Source: JACRCG01 sp964524835 (GTDB lineage: Bacteria > Desulfobacterota > Desulfuromonadia > Geobacterales > Pseudopelobacteraceae). Taken from it: a stretch of DNA of 64,000 nucleotides. The first letter of the stretch is position 1, and each line of letters begins with the position of its first letter. The notes below the pieces were generated by a model. That model was not told the origin of the DNA and did no database searches. It was given only the letters and a program-made list of their open reading frames with translations. Below are positions 25,364 to 33,546 of this stretch, piece after piece. The stretch is from positions 50,632 through 114,631 of the forward strand of contig CAZGEG010000015.1 of assembly GCA_964524835.1 (NCBI GenBank). The letters run 5' to 3'. The position numbers and the translations under genes are program-made.

Positions 25364-26017
25364 GTGAAGGCTCATTTCGTGCAACGCTGTTGGGTTACAT
25401 TTTCTGTACATGTCGTCGGATTCTACGCGTCGCTCCTGAACAGGTTCGTCATCTTAGGGAGCGAGAACATCCCTCACGACGGACCTGTCCTGATTGCTTC
25501 CAATCACATCTCAGCCTATGACACCATCTTTCTCCCGTGGGCCGTTATCAGGCATAATCCGCTCCAGATGCTCTGGGCTCCGGCCAAGGAGGAACTGTTC
25601 GAAAATAAATTCCTGCGCTTGATCTACACTTCCTGGGGAGCTTTTCCGGTCCGGCGCAAGCGGGACGTCAGGGCCGGCCGCAGGCTGAACGACCTGCTTC
25701 TCGACCAGAAAGTCATGCTCTTCCCCGAGGGCACTCGTCATAAAGACGGTCAGCTGGGTCCCGGCAACCGTGGAGTCGGAAAAATCATCTATGATACCCG
25801 GCCAACAGTTATTCCGACGGCTTTGACCGGCCTGAACCTCTGGAGATTTCCCGGTTTTCGGCAGGAGGCGTCGGTGGTATTCGGCGAAGCAATTGATTTT
25901 AACGATCTGTTCCAGCAGGAAGACTGCAAGGAAACCCACCTGCTGATTGTCAATCGGGTCATGCAGGCAATTGCTGTACTCCTGAGCGGCAAGGGGGTTG
26001 ATTATGGCAGGGAATGA
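25364..26017 (+). CDS. 1-acyl-sn-glycerol-3-phosphate acyltransferase (PlsC-like)
   Basis: A 217-residue inner-membrane acyltransferase making phosphatidate. Acyltransferase block I is NHISAYD (NHxxxxD), block III is LFPEGTRHKDG, and VRRKRDVRAG forms block II. It starts with GTG preceded by AAGGGAG. The 3' end overlaps rnhA by 14 bases. An N-terminal hydrophobic stretch (VTFSVHVVGFYASLL) is the likely membrane anchor. Confidence 0.9.
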   Translation: MKAHFVQRCWVTFSVHVVGFYASLLNRFVILGSENIPHDGPVLIASNHISAYDTIFLPWAVIRHNPLQMLWAPAKEELFENKFLRLIYTSWGAFPVRRKRDVRAGRRLNDLLLDQKVMLFPEGTRHKDGQLGPGNRGVGKIIYDTRPTVIPTALTGLNLWRFPGFRQEASVVFGEAIDFNDLFQQEDCKETHLLIVNRVMQAIAVLLSGKGVDYGRE

Positions 26018-26447
26018 CAGCCGGTTCGTGGAGATTTTTTGCGATGGCGCCTGCAGCGGCAATCCGGGGCCGGGTGGGTTCGGAGCGATCCTGCGCTATG
26101 GCGGCCATGTGAAAGAGTTGAACGGCGGCGCCAGAGACACGACTAACAATCGCATGGAAATGACTGCGGCGATCGAAGCACTAAGACTGCTGACCCGCCC
26201 ATGCCAGGTCCAGATAACGACCGATTCTCAATATCTTGTAAAAGGCATGACGGAATGGATTGCAGGATGGCAGCGAAAGGGATGGCGCAACAGCAAAAAG
26301 GAACCGGTCGTCAATAAAGATCTATGGGAACAACTGCTTGCCCTGACGGCACCACATACAGTGCAATGGAAGTGGGTGAGAGGGCATGACGGACATGTTG
26401 AAAATGAGCGGTGCGACCAACTGGCACGGGAAGGTATCCCTATTTAG
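26004..26447 (+). CDS. rnhA: Ribonuclease HI
   Basis: A 147-residue type 1 RNase H that degrades RNA in RNA-DNA hybrids. The catalytic acids are visible: Asp in IFCDGACSGNPGPGGFG, Glu in NNRMEMTAAI, Asp in ITTDSQYLVKG, and the last Asp in ENERCDQLAREG. The ATG at 26004 has AAGGGGG six bases upstream; an in-frame TTG six bases earlier is less likely. It overlaps the end of plsC. Confidence 0.95.
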   Translation: MAGNDSRFVEIFCDGACSGNPGPGGFGAILRYGGHVKELNGGARDTTNNRMEMTAAIEALRLLTRPCQVQITTDSQYLVKGMTEWIAGWQRKGWRNSKKEPVVNKDLWEQLLALTAPHTVQWKWVRGHDGHVENERCDQLAREGIPI

Positions 26448-26476
26448 TGCGTATGTAGAACAGGGAATCGGCGGGA

Positions 26477-26965
26477 TTACCTGGGAACAGCACCAACCAG
26501 ACTGAATCCGTATTTGGGATGTGAAACGGCATGCGTATTCGGATATTTCGTAAAGAGCCACCCTTGAAAAACAGGGTTGCCGTTTTCGCTGATTCTAACT
26601 TTTGCGCTCGGGTTTACCAGTTCATTTGAAGAGGTCGTGATCGTTGTACCTTCAATTATGAATGCAGGGAGAAATGCTTCTAACGTGATGGCAAGTGCTG
26701 ATGAGGGGATATTGAATGTTGATCCGATTCGAACTGCATAAATATTTTCCGTGCCTCGGGTTTTGTCGATCACGGCAAGCTTGACCGCCTTCCATCTGCG
26801 CGAGACCTCCGGAGGAACAATTACCGTTTTTTCTTTGACAGTCCGGTGGGATTTTGTCGGCTTGAGATTGTCGTGCGGGTTCTCAGCCCGTTCCTGACTG
26901 GAACTCAGAACAGGTACTGAAAAATACATAAAGATAAGCAACTGTACTATTCGAGCAGAAATCAA
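26477..26965 (-). CDS. DUF2155 secreted protein
   Basis: A roughly 162-residue protein with the DUF2155 pattern: LAVIDKTRGTENIYAVRIGS, SALAITLEAFLPAFII, SENGNPVFQGWLF and YPNTHAVSHPKYGF. Starting at the TTG (26965) gives a signal peptide (ISARIVQLLIFMYFSVPVLS); an ATG at 26929 would cut into it. The frame continues upstream through the tRNA gene, but that part is not coding. The start lies 20 bases from the 3' end of tRNA-Ser on the same strand, so the two may share a transcript. Function unknown. Confidence 0.75.
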   Translation of the reverse strand: MISARIVQLLIFMYFSVPVLSSSQERAENPHDNLKPTKSHRTVKEKTVIVPPEVSRRWKAVKLAVIDKTRGTENIYAVRIGSTFNIPSSALAITLEAFLPAFIIEGTTITTSSNELVNPSAKVRISENGNPVFQGWLFTKYPNTHAVSHPKYGFSLVGAVPR

Positions 26966-26985
26966 TGCGGTATCCGTTGAAATAG

Positions 26986-27078
26986 TGGCGGAGAGAGAGG
27001 GATTCGAACCCTCGATACCGGTTTCCCAGTATACTCGCTTAGCAGGCGAGCGCCTTCGACCTACTCGGCCATCTCTCC
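26986..27078 (-). tRNA. tRNA-Ser (anticodon GCU), CCA encoded
   Basis: The minus strand folds to a class II tRNA: acceptor GGAGAGA / TCTCTCC with discriminator G and encoded CCA. The D-arm is in GGCCGAGTAGGTCGAAGGC, the anticodon stem-loop is CTCGCCTGCTAAGCGAG (anticodon GCT), followed by a long variable arm and a T-arm GAGGGTTCGAATCCCTC. The long variable arm and GCU anticodon identify serine. Confidence 0.97.
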
Positions 27079-27239
27079 GTATTTTGTAGACAAACTTCAG
27101 TAACGGCGGGATGTAATACCTACCACGCTCCACAATATAAATCAAGCCTTAAGAAGATGCGGAGACAAAATGCACCTGCTTCTCTTTGTCCCTAGCGACT
27201 GACGATCCAACAGCTTGCGGCTTGCGCTTATACCCTGCC

Positions 27240-27827
27240 CTATTTTCCTTTTTTCAAATCAACCAGAATCAGCTTCGCTACCGCTTTGAGTGTCTCAAAA
27301 ACCCCCTCGCCCGTAGTCGCGCACGCCTCAAATTCAGGCACATTCGTGGGATTCAGTTCGCGGCGCAACTCTTCAACGGTCATGGCTCCCGGCAAATCCC
27401 GCTTATTGTACTGAATAATGTACGGGAGTTTGTCCAGATCATAGCCTTGCTCCTTGAGATTTATCCTCAGGTTCTCGAGGGACTCAATGTTCGCATCAAT
27501 TCGTTCTTCCTGGGAATCGGCGACAAAAACAACGCCGTCTACACCCTTTAATATCAGTTTTCTAGAGGCATCGTAAAATACTTGCCCCGGGACGGTATAG
27601 AGATGAAAACGGGTCTTGAACCCCCGAATTTCACCCAGCGAAAGCGGTAGAAAATCAAAAAAAAGCGTTCGTTCAGTCTCAGTCGCAAGACTTATCATCT
27701 TGCCCTTGGCATCAGGAGCGGTCTTTTGGTAGACAAATTGAAGATTGGTAGTTTTCCCGCAAAGCCCAGGGCCATAGTAGACTATTTTACAATTTATTTC
27801 ACGAGAAGCATAGTTGATGAAGGACAT
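27240..27827 (-). CDS. mglA: Ras-like GTPase MglA
   Basis: A 195-residue small GTPase of the MglA family, a polarity switch for motility and type IV pili in deltaproteobacteria. P-loop YYGPGLCGKTTNLQ, switch region ERTLFFDFLPL, TVPGQVFYDASR (G3, with the PGQ variation and no Asp typical of MglA), and NKRDLP (G4). The downstream gene of an mglB-mglA pair; the intergenic gap is 96 bases. MglB is its GTPase-activating partner. Confidence 0.95.
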   Translation of the reverse strand: MSFINYASREINCKIVYYGPGLCGKTTNLQFVYQKTAPDAKGKMISLATETERTLFFDFLPLSLGEIRGFKTRFHLYTVPGQVFYDASRKLILKGVDGVVFVADSQEERIDANIESLENLRINLKEQGYDLDKLPYIIQYNKRDLPGAMTVEELRRELNPTNVPEFEACATTGEGVFETLKAVAKLILVDLKKGK

Positions 27828-27923
27828 CTTTGGCTTTCCCCGTCATTAATCAGTAAGTTAGAAAGTATAGCGGCAGTAGCGTGGAAAAAATCATGGCACT
27901 CTGCGTTAATCCATTGATTGCTT

Positions 27924-28415
27924 TCAGCTGAAAAGATTGTCGATGTCGTCGTCAGTGATTTCGGCAAAGGGAAAGTCGGAAGAACCGCGTTTTTCACGCT
28001 CTTCCGATTTTTTCATCAATTTTTCAAAAATGGCCGAAAGCTCTTCGGATGATTTTTTTACGCGAAGACGAACTAGACCGAGCGAAGAGCGGTTATCAAA
28101 CAAAACGACGAGAATAACCCGGCCACCGACAATGGAGATGTGTAGATTATCTTTTTCCCCTTCGTGAAAGAGAATCGAGAACTCTTTCTCGCCGATCAGC
28201 TTGGCAAGGCCACCGGTGGCAGCAATATTACCCGCGGTCAGAGAAGCAAGCGAGGTGGTGTCAAACCGCTCGGTTTCTCCAACGCCGGAGATGAGCTGAC
28301 CGTTTTTATCCACCAGAAAAATCACTTTGGCGTTGGCTTCCTTAAGCAAACGTCCAATGACTTCATTGACTTCCTGAAATTCTTCATCGTACATGACCAG
28401 CGTCGGATTGGACAT
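27924..28415 (-). CDS. mglB: Roadblock/LC7 protein MglB
   Basis: A 163-residue roadblock-fold protein (YDEEFQEVNEVIGRLLKEAN, VIFLVDKNGQLISGVG, then TTSLASLTAGNIAATGGLAK). It is expected to activate GTP hydrolysis by MglA. An acidic and lysine-rich tail of about 30 residues follows the roadblock fold. The order mglB-mglA and the pairing are as in Myxococcus and Thermus. GGGAG precedes the ATG. Confidence 0.93.
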   Translation of the reverse strand: MSNPTLVMYDEEFQEVNEVIGRLLKEANAKVIFLVDKNGQLISGVGETERFDTTSLASLTAGNIAATGGLAKLIGEKEFSILFHEGEKDNLHISIVGGRVILVVLFDNRSSLGLVRLRVKKSSEELSAIFEKLMKKSEEREKRGSSDFPFAEITDDDIDNLFS

Positions 28416-28633
28416 GCCCTATCTCCCTGCCCGTCGGCAATAGTTTCATCACTACTTAAATTTAATAAAAGAATATCCTGCCTTATAACAAACCTGCTGC
28501 CCGCTTTCAAGCTTAATCGATACATACGCCATGAGTTGGTGGAGCAATCAGCTGTTTGCTTTACAAGGATGGCTGTGATACTTTATGCAGCTGATTTCAT
28601 AATTACCATACACCGTCCGGAAGGCTGAAATTT

Positions 28634-29671
28634 ATGGAATTGAGTTTTTCCAGAAGCAATGAGTCGATTGACCCGATTATCAACAGACTGGTTGAAGAGG
28701 CAGGGGGTATTTACCACCCGGCCGTGATTAAAGAAATGATACTTGCAACACTTAAAATCGGGCAGGATGTTGATTATCTTGCAGACCTGAAACTGATCAA
28801 CCGCACTCTGCGTGAAATGCGCTATACAGCGAAAGTTTTCGGCCCGTATCGCCACCGGAAGAAAGTCACCATTTTCGGGTCCGCCCGTACGGAAGAAACA
28901 GATGAAATGTATAAGAAATGCGTCCGTTTCAGCCGCAGTCTGGCAGACAGCAATTATATGGTTATAACCGGAGGCGGTCCCGGCATCATGCAGGCCGGCA
29001 ATGAGGGGGCCGGCAGCGAGAACTCATTTGCCGTAAACATCCGGCTTCCTTTCGAGCAGAAACCAAATCTGATCATGTACCGCAATCCGCGACTGGTCAC
29101 GTACAAGTACTTTTTCAACCGCAAGGTGGCATTTGTCAAAGAGGCTGATGCAATCGTTGTCTTTCCGGGTGGGTTTGGAACGCTGGACGAAGCGATGGAA
29201 GTTTTCACGCTGATTCAGACCGGAAAAACATCTCCCAAGCCGCTGATTTTGATGGATGACCTGGATGGATACTGGGAACGTTTTTTTAGTTTTGTCAAAG
29301 AGAGTCTTCTGGTGAAGGGCTTCATATCGGGAGAAGATTTCTCCCTTTTTACTATCACTAAAAGCGAGGATGAGGCTCTTCAGGTTATCAACACCTTCTA
29401 TAGCACTTACCATTCACTGCGCTTCATTGAGAACCGGCTGGTGATTCGTCTGCAGAAAATGATGTCGGCCGAACAGATCGTAACGCTGACCGAGGAGTTT
29501 CCCGGACTGATAAAAGATGGCGATCAGATTCGCAGTTGTGAAGCGTTTCCTGAAGAGATCGACGAGCCGGACCTTGCCCATCTGCCGCGCATTTCATTGC
29601 TGTTCGATCACCATCACTACGGGCTGCTGGTTGCCTTCATTAACCGCATAAACACATTTTGGCCGCAGTAA
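28634..29671 (+). CDS. LOG-family protein (Rossmann fold)
   Basis: A 345-residue protein. The LOG core (lysine-decarboxylase-like cytokinin-activating or nucleotide phosphoribohydrolase fold) has GGGPGIMQAGNEGA and the signature PGGFGTLDEAMEVFTLIQTG. The N-terminal 70 residues (NRLVEEAGGIYHPAVIKEMI) and the last 90 residues are extensions not found in the short LOG enzymes, closer to PpnN-like long forms. Probable nucleotide monophosphate nucleosidase; substrate unproven. Divergent from mglB. Confidence 0.8.
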   Translation: MELSFSRSNESIDPIINRLVEEAGGIYHPAVIKEMILATLKIGQDVDYLADLKLINRTLREMRYTAKVFGPYRHRKKVTIFGSARTEETDEMYKKCVRFSRSLADSNYMVITGGGPGIMQAGNEGAGSENSFAVNIRLPFEQKPNLIMYRNPRLVTYKYFFNRKVAFVKEADAIVVFPGGFGTLDEAMEVFTLIQTGKTSPKPLILMDDLDGYWERFFSFVKESLLVKGFISGEDFSLFTITKSEDEALQVINTFYSTYHSLRFIENRLVIRLQKMMSAEQIVTLTEEFPGLIKDGDQIRSCEAFPEEIDEPDLAHLPRISLLFDHHHYGLLVAFINRINTFWPQ

Positions 29672-29764
29672 CTGTCGAAACAGCCACTTTCTCCATCCCT
29701 GGCTCATTGACATCGCCAGACGCTTGACGATATAGTCTATAACATCACTTATTTTCGGGACAAC

Positions 29765-31153
29765 ATGCAGGATCTCAAACATTTATCACAAAAAAAATCG
29801 GCCGCAGGTATCAGGTTTTTCGGCGGCGACTCGCAAAACAGACGCATTAACCAAACCGATGCCCCCGTTCGTCCCAAGTTGCCGCATCCTACGGGAAAAC
29901 GCGGCCGGCAACTGAAACTGGCGTTGCTGTTCATTGCCATTGTTCTTGCTGTTGCCCCGCTATGCGTTATGGGTTTGCGACAAGCAACACCGGCAGGGTT
30001 CCATGTCCGGGACTGGATTGAATCTGTAATTTCGGCGGTATCAAAACCGGATGCAGCGGCTAAAGCGCCTGCTCCGGTCAGTCGCTTCGAGACTGCCGGC
30101 GACCTGCTCGCAACGGCAGAGGTCAACGGCTCCCTCCTGTCGGCACAGACTCCGGAGGGACTGCAGCACATTTACACCATTCAGGGCGACCTGCAGCGGA
30201 GAGTCTATGATTTTCTGGCTAAGAATCGGGTGCCCTATGGCGTTTTTGTCGCCATTGAGCCTGCCTCCGGTCGTATCCTCGGGATGACCGCCTACTCATC
30301 CGTTGACCCGTCCTGGGCTAAACGTTCCGTGTACGACCTGTATCCAATGGCCTCACTGTTCAAGATCATCACCGCCTCAGCTGCGCTTGAAAGCCACAAG
30401 ATCACGCCTGAATCAGTGGTCGAATTTCGCGGCAACTCCTATTCGGAAAACCCGCGTTATTGGGATGCAAGTCCTCGCGGCAGGAACAACCGCATGGATG
30501 TCAGTCATGCCATGGGCAAATCGGTCAATCCGGTTTACGGACGTGTGGCAAGCGACCTTGCCGGGAAGACGTCCGTCATGCAATCTATTTCCCGCTTCGG
30601 GTTCAACCAGGAATTGCTCCCGGGAATTCCTGCCAAACCTAGCCAGGCGATGGAACCGGCCAGCAATCATGACCTGATGCTTATGGGGGCAGGACTGGAC
30701 CATGACGTAAAAATTTCGCCGCTGCATGCTGCGGTAATCATGTCGGCAATTGCCAATGGCGGTAAAATGATGGTTCCGGGACTGACCAGCAGCATCGTCG
30801 ATGCCCGGGGAGTTGAAAAGGAATTGTTCACACCTCGCGAACTGCGGCAACTGGTTACACCTGAGACATCGGCATCATTAACAAGAATGCTTTCCAGCAC
30901 CGTCCTGACCGGCACCTCCCGCAAAGCGTTTCATGACCGCCACGGCCGTCCGCTGCTGAATGTCCCGATAGCAGCCAAAACCGGGTCTATCAACGGCACG
31001 GACCCCAAGGGACATTACTCATGGTTCGCAGCCTTTGCACCGATACAGAATCCCCGTATCGCGCTGGTAGCTCTGGTTATCAATCCGGATAAATGGAAGA
31101 TCAAGGCGTCTCAGGTCGGAGAGCAGGCTTTGGAGGAATTTTTCAAGAAGTAG
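29765..31153 (+). CDS. Penicillin-binding protein, transpeptidase domain
   Basis: A 462-residue membrane-anchored D,D-transpeptidase-like protein. One N-terminal helix (LALLFIAIVLAVAPLCVMGL) follows a basic cytoplasmic tail. The penicillin-binding fold begins near residue 150 (FVAIEPASGRILGMTAY): active-site SxxK in MASLFKIITA, SxN in MGKSVNPVYG, and KTG in IAAKTGSING. It is shorter than class A or classical class B PBPs and has no glycosyltransferase or PASTA domains, resembling an uncharacterised Geobacter PBP type. All three catalytic motifs are intact. Confidence 0.88.
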   Translation: MQDLKHLSQKKSAAGIRFFGGDSQNRRINQTDAPVRPKLPHPTGKRGRQLKLALLFIAIVLAVAPLCVMGLRQATPAGFHVRDWIESVISAVSKPDAAAKAPAPVSRFETAGDLLATAEVNGSLLSAQTPEGLQHIYTIQGDLQRRVYDFLAKNRVPYGVFVAIEPASGRILGMTAYSSVDPSWAKRSVYDLYPMASLFKIITASAALESHKITPESVVEFRGNSYSENPRYWDASPRGRNNRMDVSHAMGKSVNPVYGRVASDLAGKTSVMQSISRFGFNQELLPGIPAKPSQAMEPASNHDLMLMGAGLDHDVKISPLHAAVIMSAIANGGKMMVPGLTSSIVDARGVEKELFTPRELRQLVTPETSASLTRMLSSTVLTGTSRKAFHDRHGRPLLNVPIAAKTGSINGTDPKGHYSWFAAFAPIQNPRIALVALVINPDKWKIKASQVGEQALEEFFKK

Positions 31154-31196
31154 GATCATACAAAAGCATTAACGTATAATACATTTAACCGTAATA

Positions 31197-31952
31197 TCAG
31201 TCGTTCGCACACTCATCAGGTTCATCAGGAACTGCAGGATAAGTCATCAGACGCAGTTCCCCGTCCTGCATTTCGCCATAGGTATACTGTTCCATCCAGT
31301 CGCCGAGAGAGAGGAGGGTGAAGGGCGTCCCCGGTACGTTTTCACGCAACGCCAGATGGAAATGACCGGTAACAAGCCCGTCGCACCCCTGCTCCTGAAG
31401 CCTCCGGGCAAAAGCAAGGAGGATCTGGCGGTAATCCCAGCGGGCGGTTTTTGCACCATAGCCGGCCTGACTCCGCTTCTGCAGACATTCTCTTATTTTT
31501 TCCGCCCATGCCGGGGGAAAATGCCTGACAGCGGCAGCAACCACTCGTGAGCGCAGCAGATATCGCAGCAGCCGGTAAAGGCGGTCCTCTTCGTTGATCT
31601 GATCGCCATGACAGATATAAAGACGCTTGCCCTGTACACATTCGATGGCCGGTCCGGTATGGATTTCGGTTTTCAGGCGCTCTGAAAAAATCGCGCCGAG
31701 ATGAAAATCGTGATTCCCTTCAAAATATACCAGCCTGCAGCCGCCCCGCACCAACCGCTCCAATGCGTCGAGTACGGCATCATACTGACTAAATGGGTGC
31801 GACGGGAACCCCAGCCAAAAATCGAACAGGTCACCCATAATATAGAGGGTATCCAGCTCCCCCTCCAGTTCGCGGAGGAAACGAAGCAACAGTCGGTAGT
31901 TGGGGGCTTCCGGGGACGCAAGATGGGCATCGGCTATAAATATGGCTCGCAT
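31197..31952 (-). CDS. lpxH: UDP-2,3-diacylglucosamine diphosphatase LpxH
   Basis: A 251-residue calcineurin-like phosphoesterase of the lipid A pathway, acting on the cytoplasmic face of the inner membrane. The metal-binding motifs are in order: FIADAHL (DxH), MGDLFDFWLG (GDxFD), FEGNHDFHLG (GNHD), ICHGDQ (HGD) and VTGHFH (GHxH). The N-terminus is close to the first motif, as in LpxH. It is convergent with the PBP gene; no strong Shine-Dalgarno is seen before the ATG. Confidence 0.9.
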   Translation of the reverse strand: MRAIFIADAHLASPEAPNYRLLLRFLRELEGELDTLYIMGDLFDFWLGFPSHPFSQYDAVLDALERLVRGGCRLVYFEGNHDFHLGAIFSERLKTEIHTGPAIECVQGKRLYICHGDQINEEDRLYRLLRYLLRSRVVAAAVRHFPPAWAEKIRECLQKRSQAGYGAKTARWDYRQILLAFARRLQEQGCDGLVTGHFHLALRENVPGTPFTLLSLGDWMEQYTYGEMQDGELRLMTYPAVPDEPDECAND

Positions 31953-32014
31953 GGCGCGGATTGTGCAACGATAGACTGCAAAAAGTCAACAAGAAGAAAG
32001 CGGGAGAAACTTAG

Positions 32015-32470
32015 ATGGCAACGATTCACAGTGTTGAAATATCCTGGGAGGATCTGCTTGGAGCATTTACCAGCGGGCAGCTTGATAAAGCATATTATCT
32101 CGACAGGCTGACCGGAGAAATATTCTTCGTGTCTTCAACAGCCGACAACAATGAAGTCCGGCAACAGCTACAGAACAACGTCGAGCGGTTCCTGGAAATT
32201 CCGCCGTTCGACTATCGCAGCGAACGGCAAATAGTGGCTGAGTTCGCCGCTCAGATTTTTGATACAGAATTAAAAGTTCTTCTCAACAATTCACTGGCAG
32301 GAAAAAAACCGTTCGGAAAAATCGAAGACATCCTCTCGTTCTATCCACACGAGGAAGAGCGCTTTGCGCTATTGAAGGATCAGTTCCTTTCCAACCGCCT
32401 TAAAATCTGGATGGAGGAAAACAACCTGTTCACGGCCGATGAGGGTCTGCCGGGCATGAAACACCCATAG
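32015..32470 (+). CDS. UPF0158 family protein
   Basis: A 151-residue cytosolic protein of the UPF0158 type (AYYLDRLTGEIFFVSS, VERFLEIPPFDYRSERQIVA, FALLKDQFLSNRLKIWMEEN). Function unknown. GGGAG precedes the ATG, and the next gene starts eight bases downstream, so an operon with the AI-2E-type permease and the P-ATPase is likely. Confidence 0.8.
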   Translation: MATIHSVEISWEDLLGAFTSGQLDKAYYLDRLTGEIFFVSSTADNNEVRQQLQNNVERFLEIPPFDYRSERQIVAEFAAQIFDTELKVLLNNSLAGKKPFGKIEDILSFYPHEEERFALLKDQFLSNRLKIWMEENNLFTADEGLPGMKHP

Positions 32471-32478
32471 GAGCGGAT

Positions 32479-33540
32479 ATGGAGCGCACTCACCACCCTC
32501 ATACGGCGCGCAACGATTACGGCTGGTTTATTGCCACGATCCTGCTGTTCTGCCTGACGGCCGCAGCCGGTTATGCGCTGCGGCACACCATTTCATGCTT
32601 TCTGCTTTCCTGGATCATCGCCTATCTTCTTGACCCACTTCTCGTGGCTGCAGAGCGGCGCGGCTTGAAGCGGATCTACGCTCTTGGCCTTCTGTACATA
32701 ATTTTGGGAATTCTGACAGTTTTTTTCCTGGCTTTCATCCTTCCGGCAGTTACCATGAGCTGGAATTCGTTCATTCTTGACCTGCCTGTCTATATACAGA
32801 AGCTCAAGCAGGCCGCACTGGTGTGGGAAAGCCGCCTGCCTGACCGTTACGGGTCCGACGAAATCCAGTGGCTGCTTGACAAAGCGTCCGCCAATATCGA
32901 CGCCGCGGCTGAAAAAGCCGGGTTATGGGTCTACGGTTTCGGGACCAGTATTTTCTTCAATCTCTTCAATATCGTGCTTTCGCCGATACTGGTTTTCTTT
33001 ATGCTTTACTACAAGCAGACCGTAATCGATACGGTGACCTCATGGCTCCCTGACGGACGGCGCTCGCAGATCCTGGACATCGCCAGCGAGGTCAACAGCA
33101 GCATAGGCGGATATTTACGCGGTCAGGTTGCGGTTTCCATTATCGTAGCGCTGCTCGCAACAGCCGCTCTCTTCGCGCTCGGAATACCTCACCCGATCTT
33201 CTGCGGTGTTTTTGCAGGCGCCGCCTCCATACTGCCGTTCATCGGCGTGATAATCGCGACTCTTCCGGCACTCTTCTTTGCCTGGTTCAAGTTTCAGTCA
33301 GCCGCAATCCTCTGGCAAACCACGATTGCTTTCGGAGTGATCTACTTTGTCGAGGGGTACGTCATAAAGCCTCTGGTTTTCAAGGAATCGATGAACCTGA
33401 ATCCTCTGGTAACAATTATCATGGTAATGGCTCTTGGAGAAATTCTCGGTTTTTGGGGCATCCTGCTGGCGCTCCCCATCGCTTCGGCGATAAAAATCAC
33501 CTGGGGACATTTCTTGCGGGGCGATTTCAAGCAGAGGTAA
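32479..33540 (+). CDS. AI-2E family transporter (PerM-like permease)
   Basis: A 353-residue integral membrane protein with about seven or eight helices. Family features: an N-terminal LLSWIIAYLLDPLL segment, a soluble helical stretch around residues 90-150, then LSPILVFFMLYYKQTV and the conserved GILLALPIASAIKI near the C-terminus. The family includes PerM and proteins annotated as AI-2 exporters, but individual substrates are mostly not known. It sits between UPF0158 and the P-ATPase with gaps of 8 and 6 bases. Confidence 0.88.
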   Translation: MERTHHPHTARNDYGWFIATILLFCLTAAAGYALRHTISCFLLSWIIAYLLDPLLVAAERRGLKRIYALGLLYIILGILTVFFLAFILPAVTMSWNSFILDLPVYIQKLKQAALVWESRLPDRYGSDEIQWLLDKASANIDAAAEKAGLWVYGFGTSIFFNLFNIVLSPILVFFMLYYKQTVIDTVTSWLPDGRRSQILDIASEVNSSIGGYLRGQVAVSIIVALLATAALFALGIPHPIFCGVFAGAASILPFIGVIIATLPALFFAWFKFQSAAILWQTTIAFGVIYFVEGYVIKPLVFKESMNLNPLVTIIMVMALGEILGFWGILLALPIASAIKITWGHFLRGDFKQR

Positions 33541-33546
33541 CGATTC

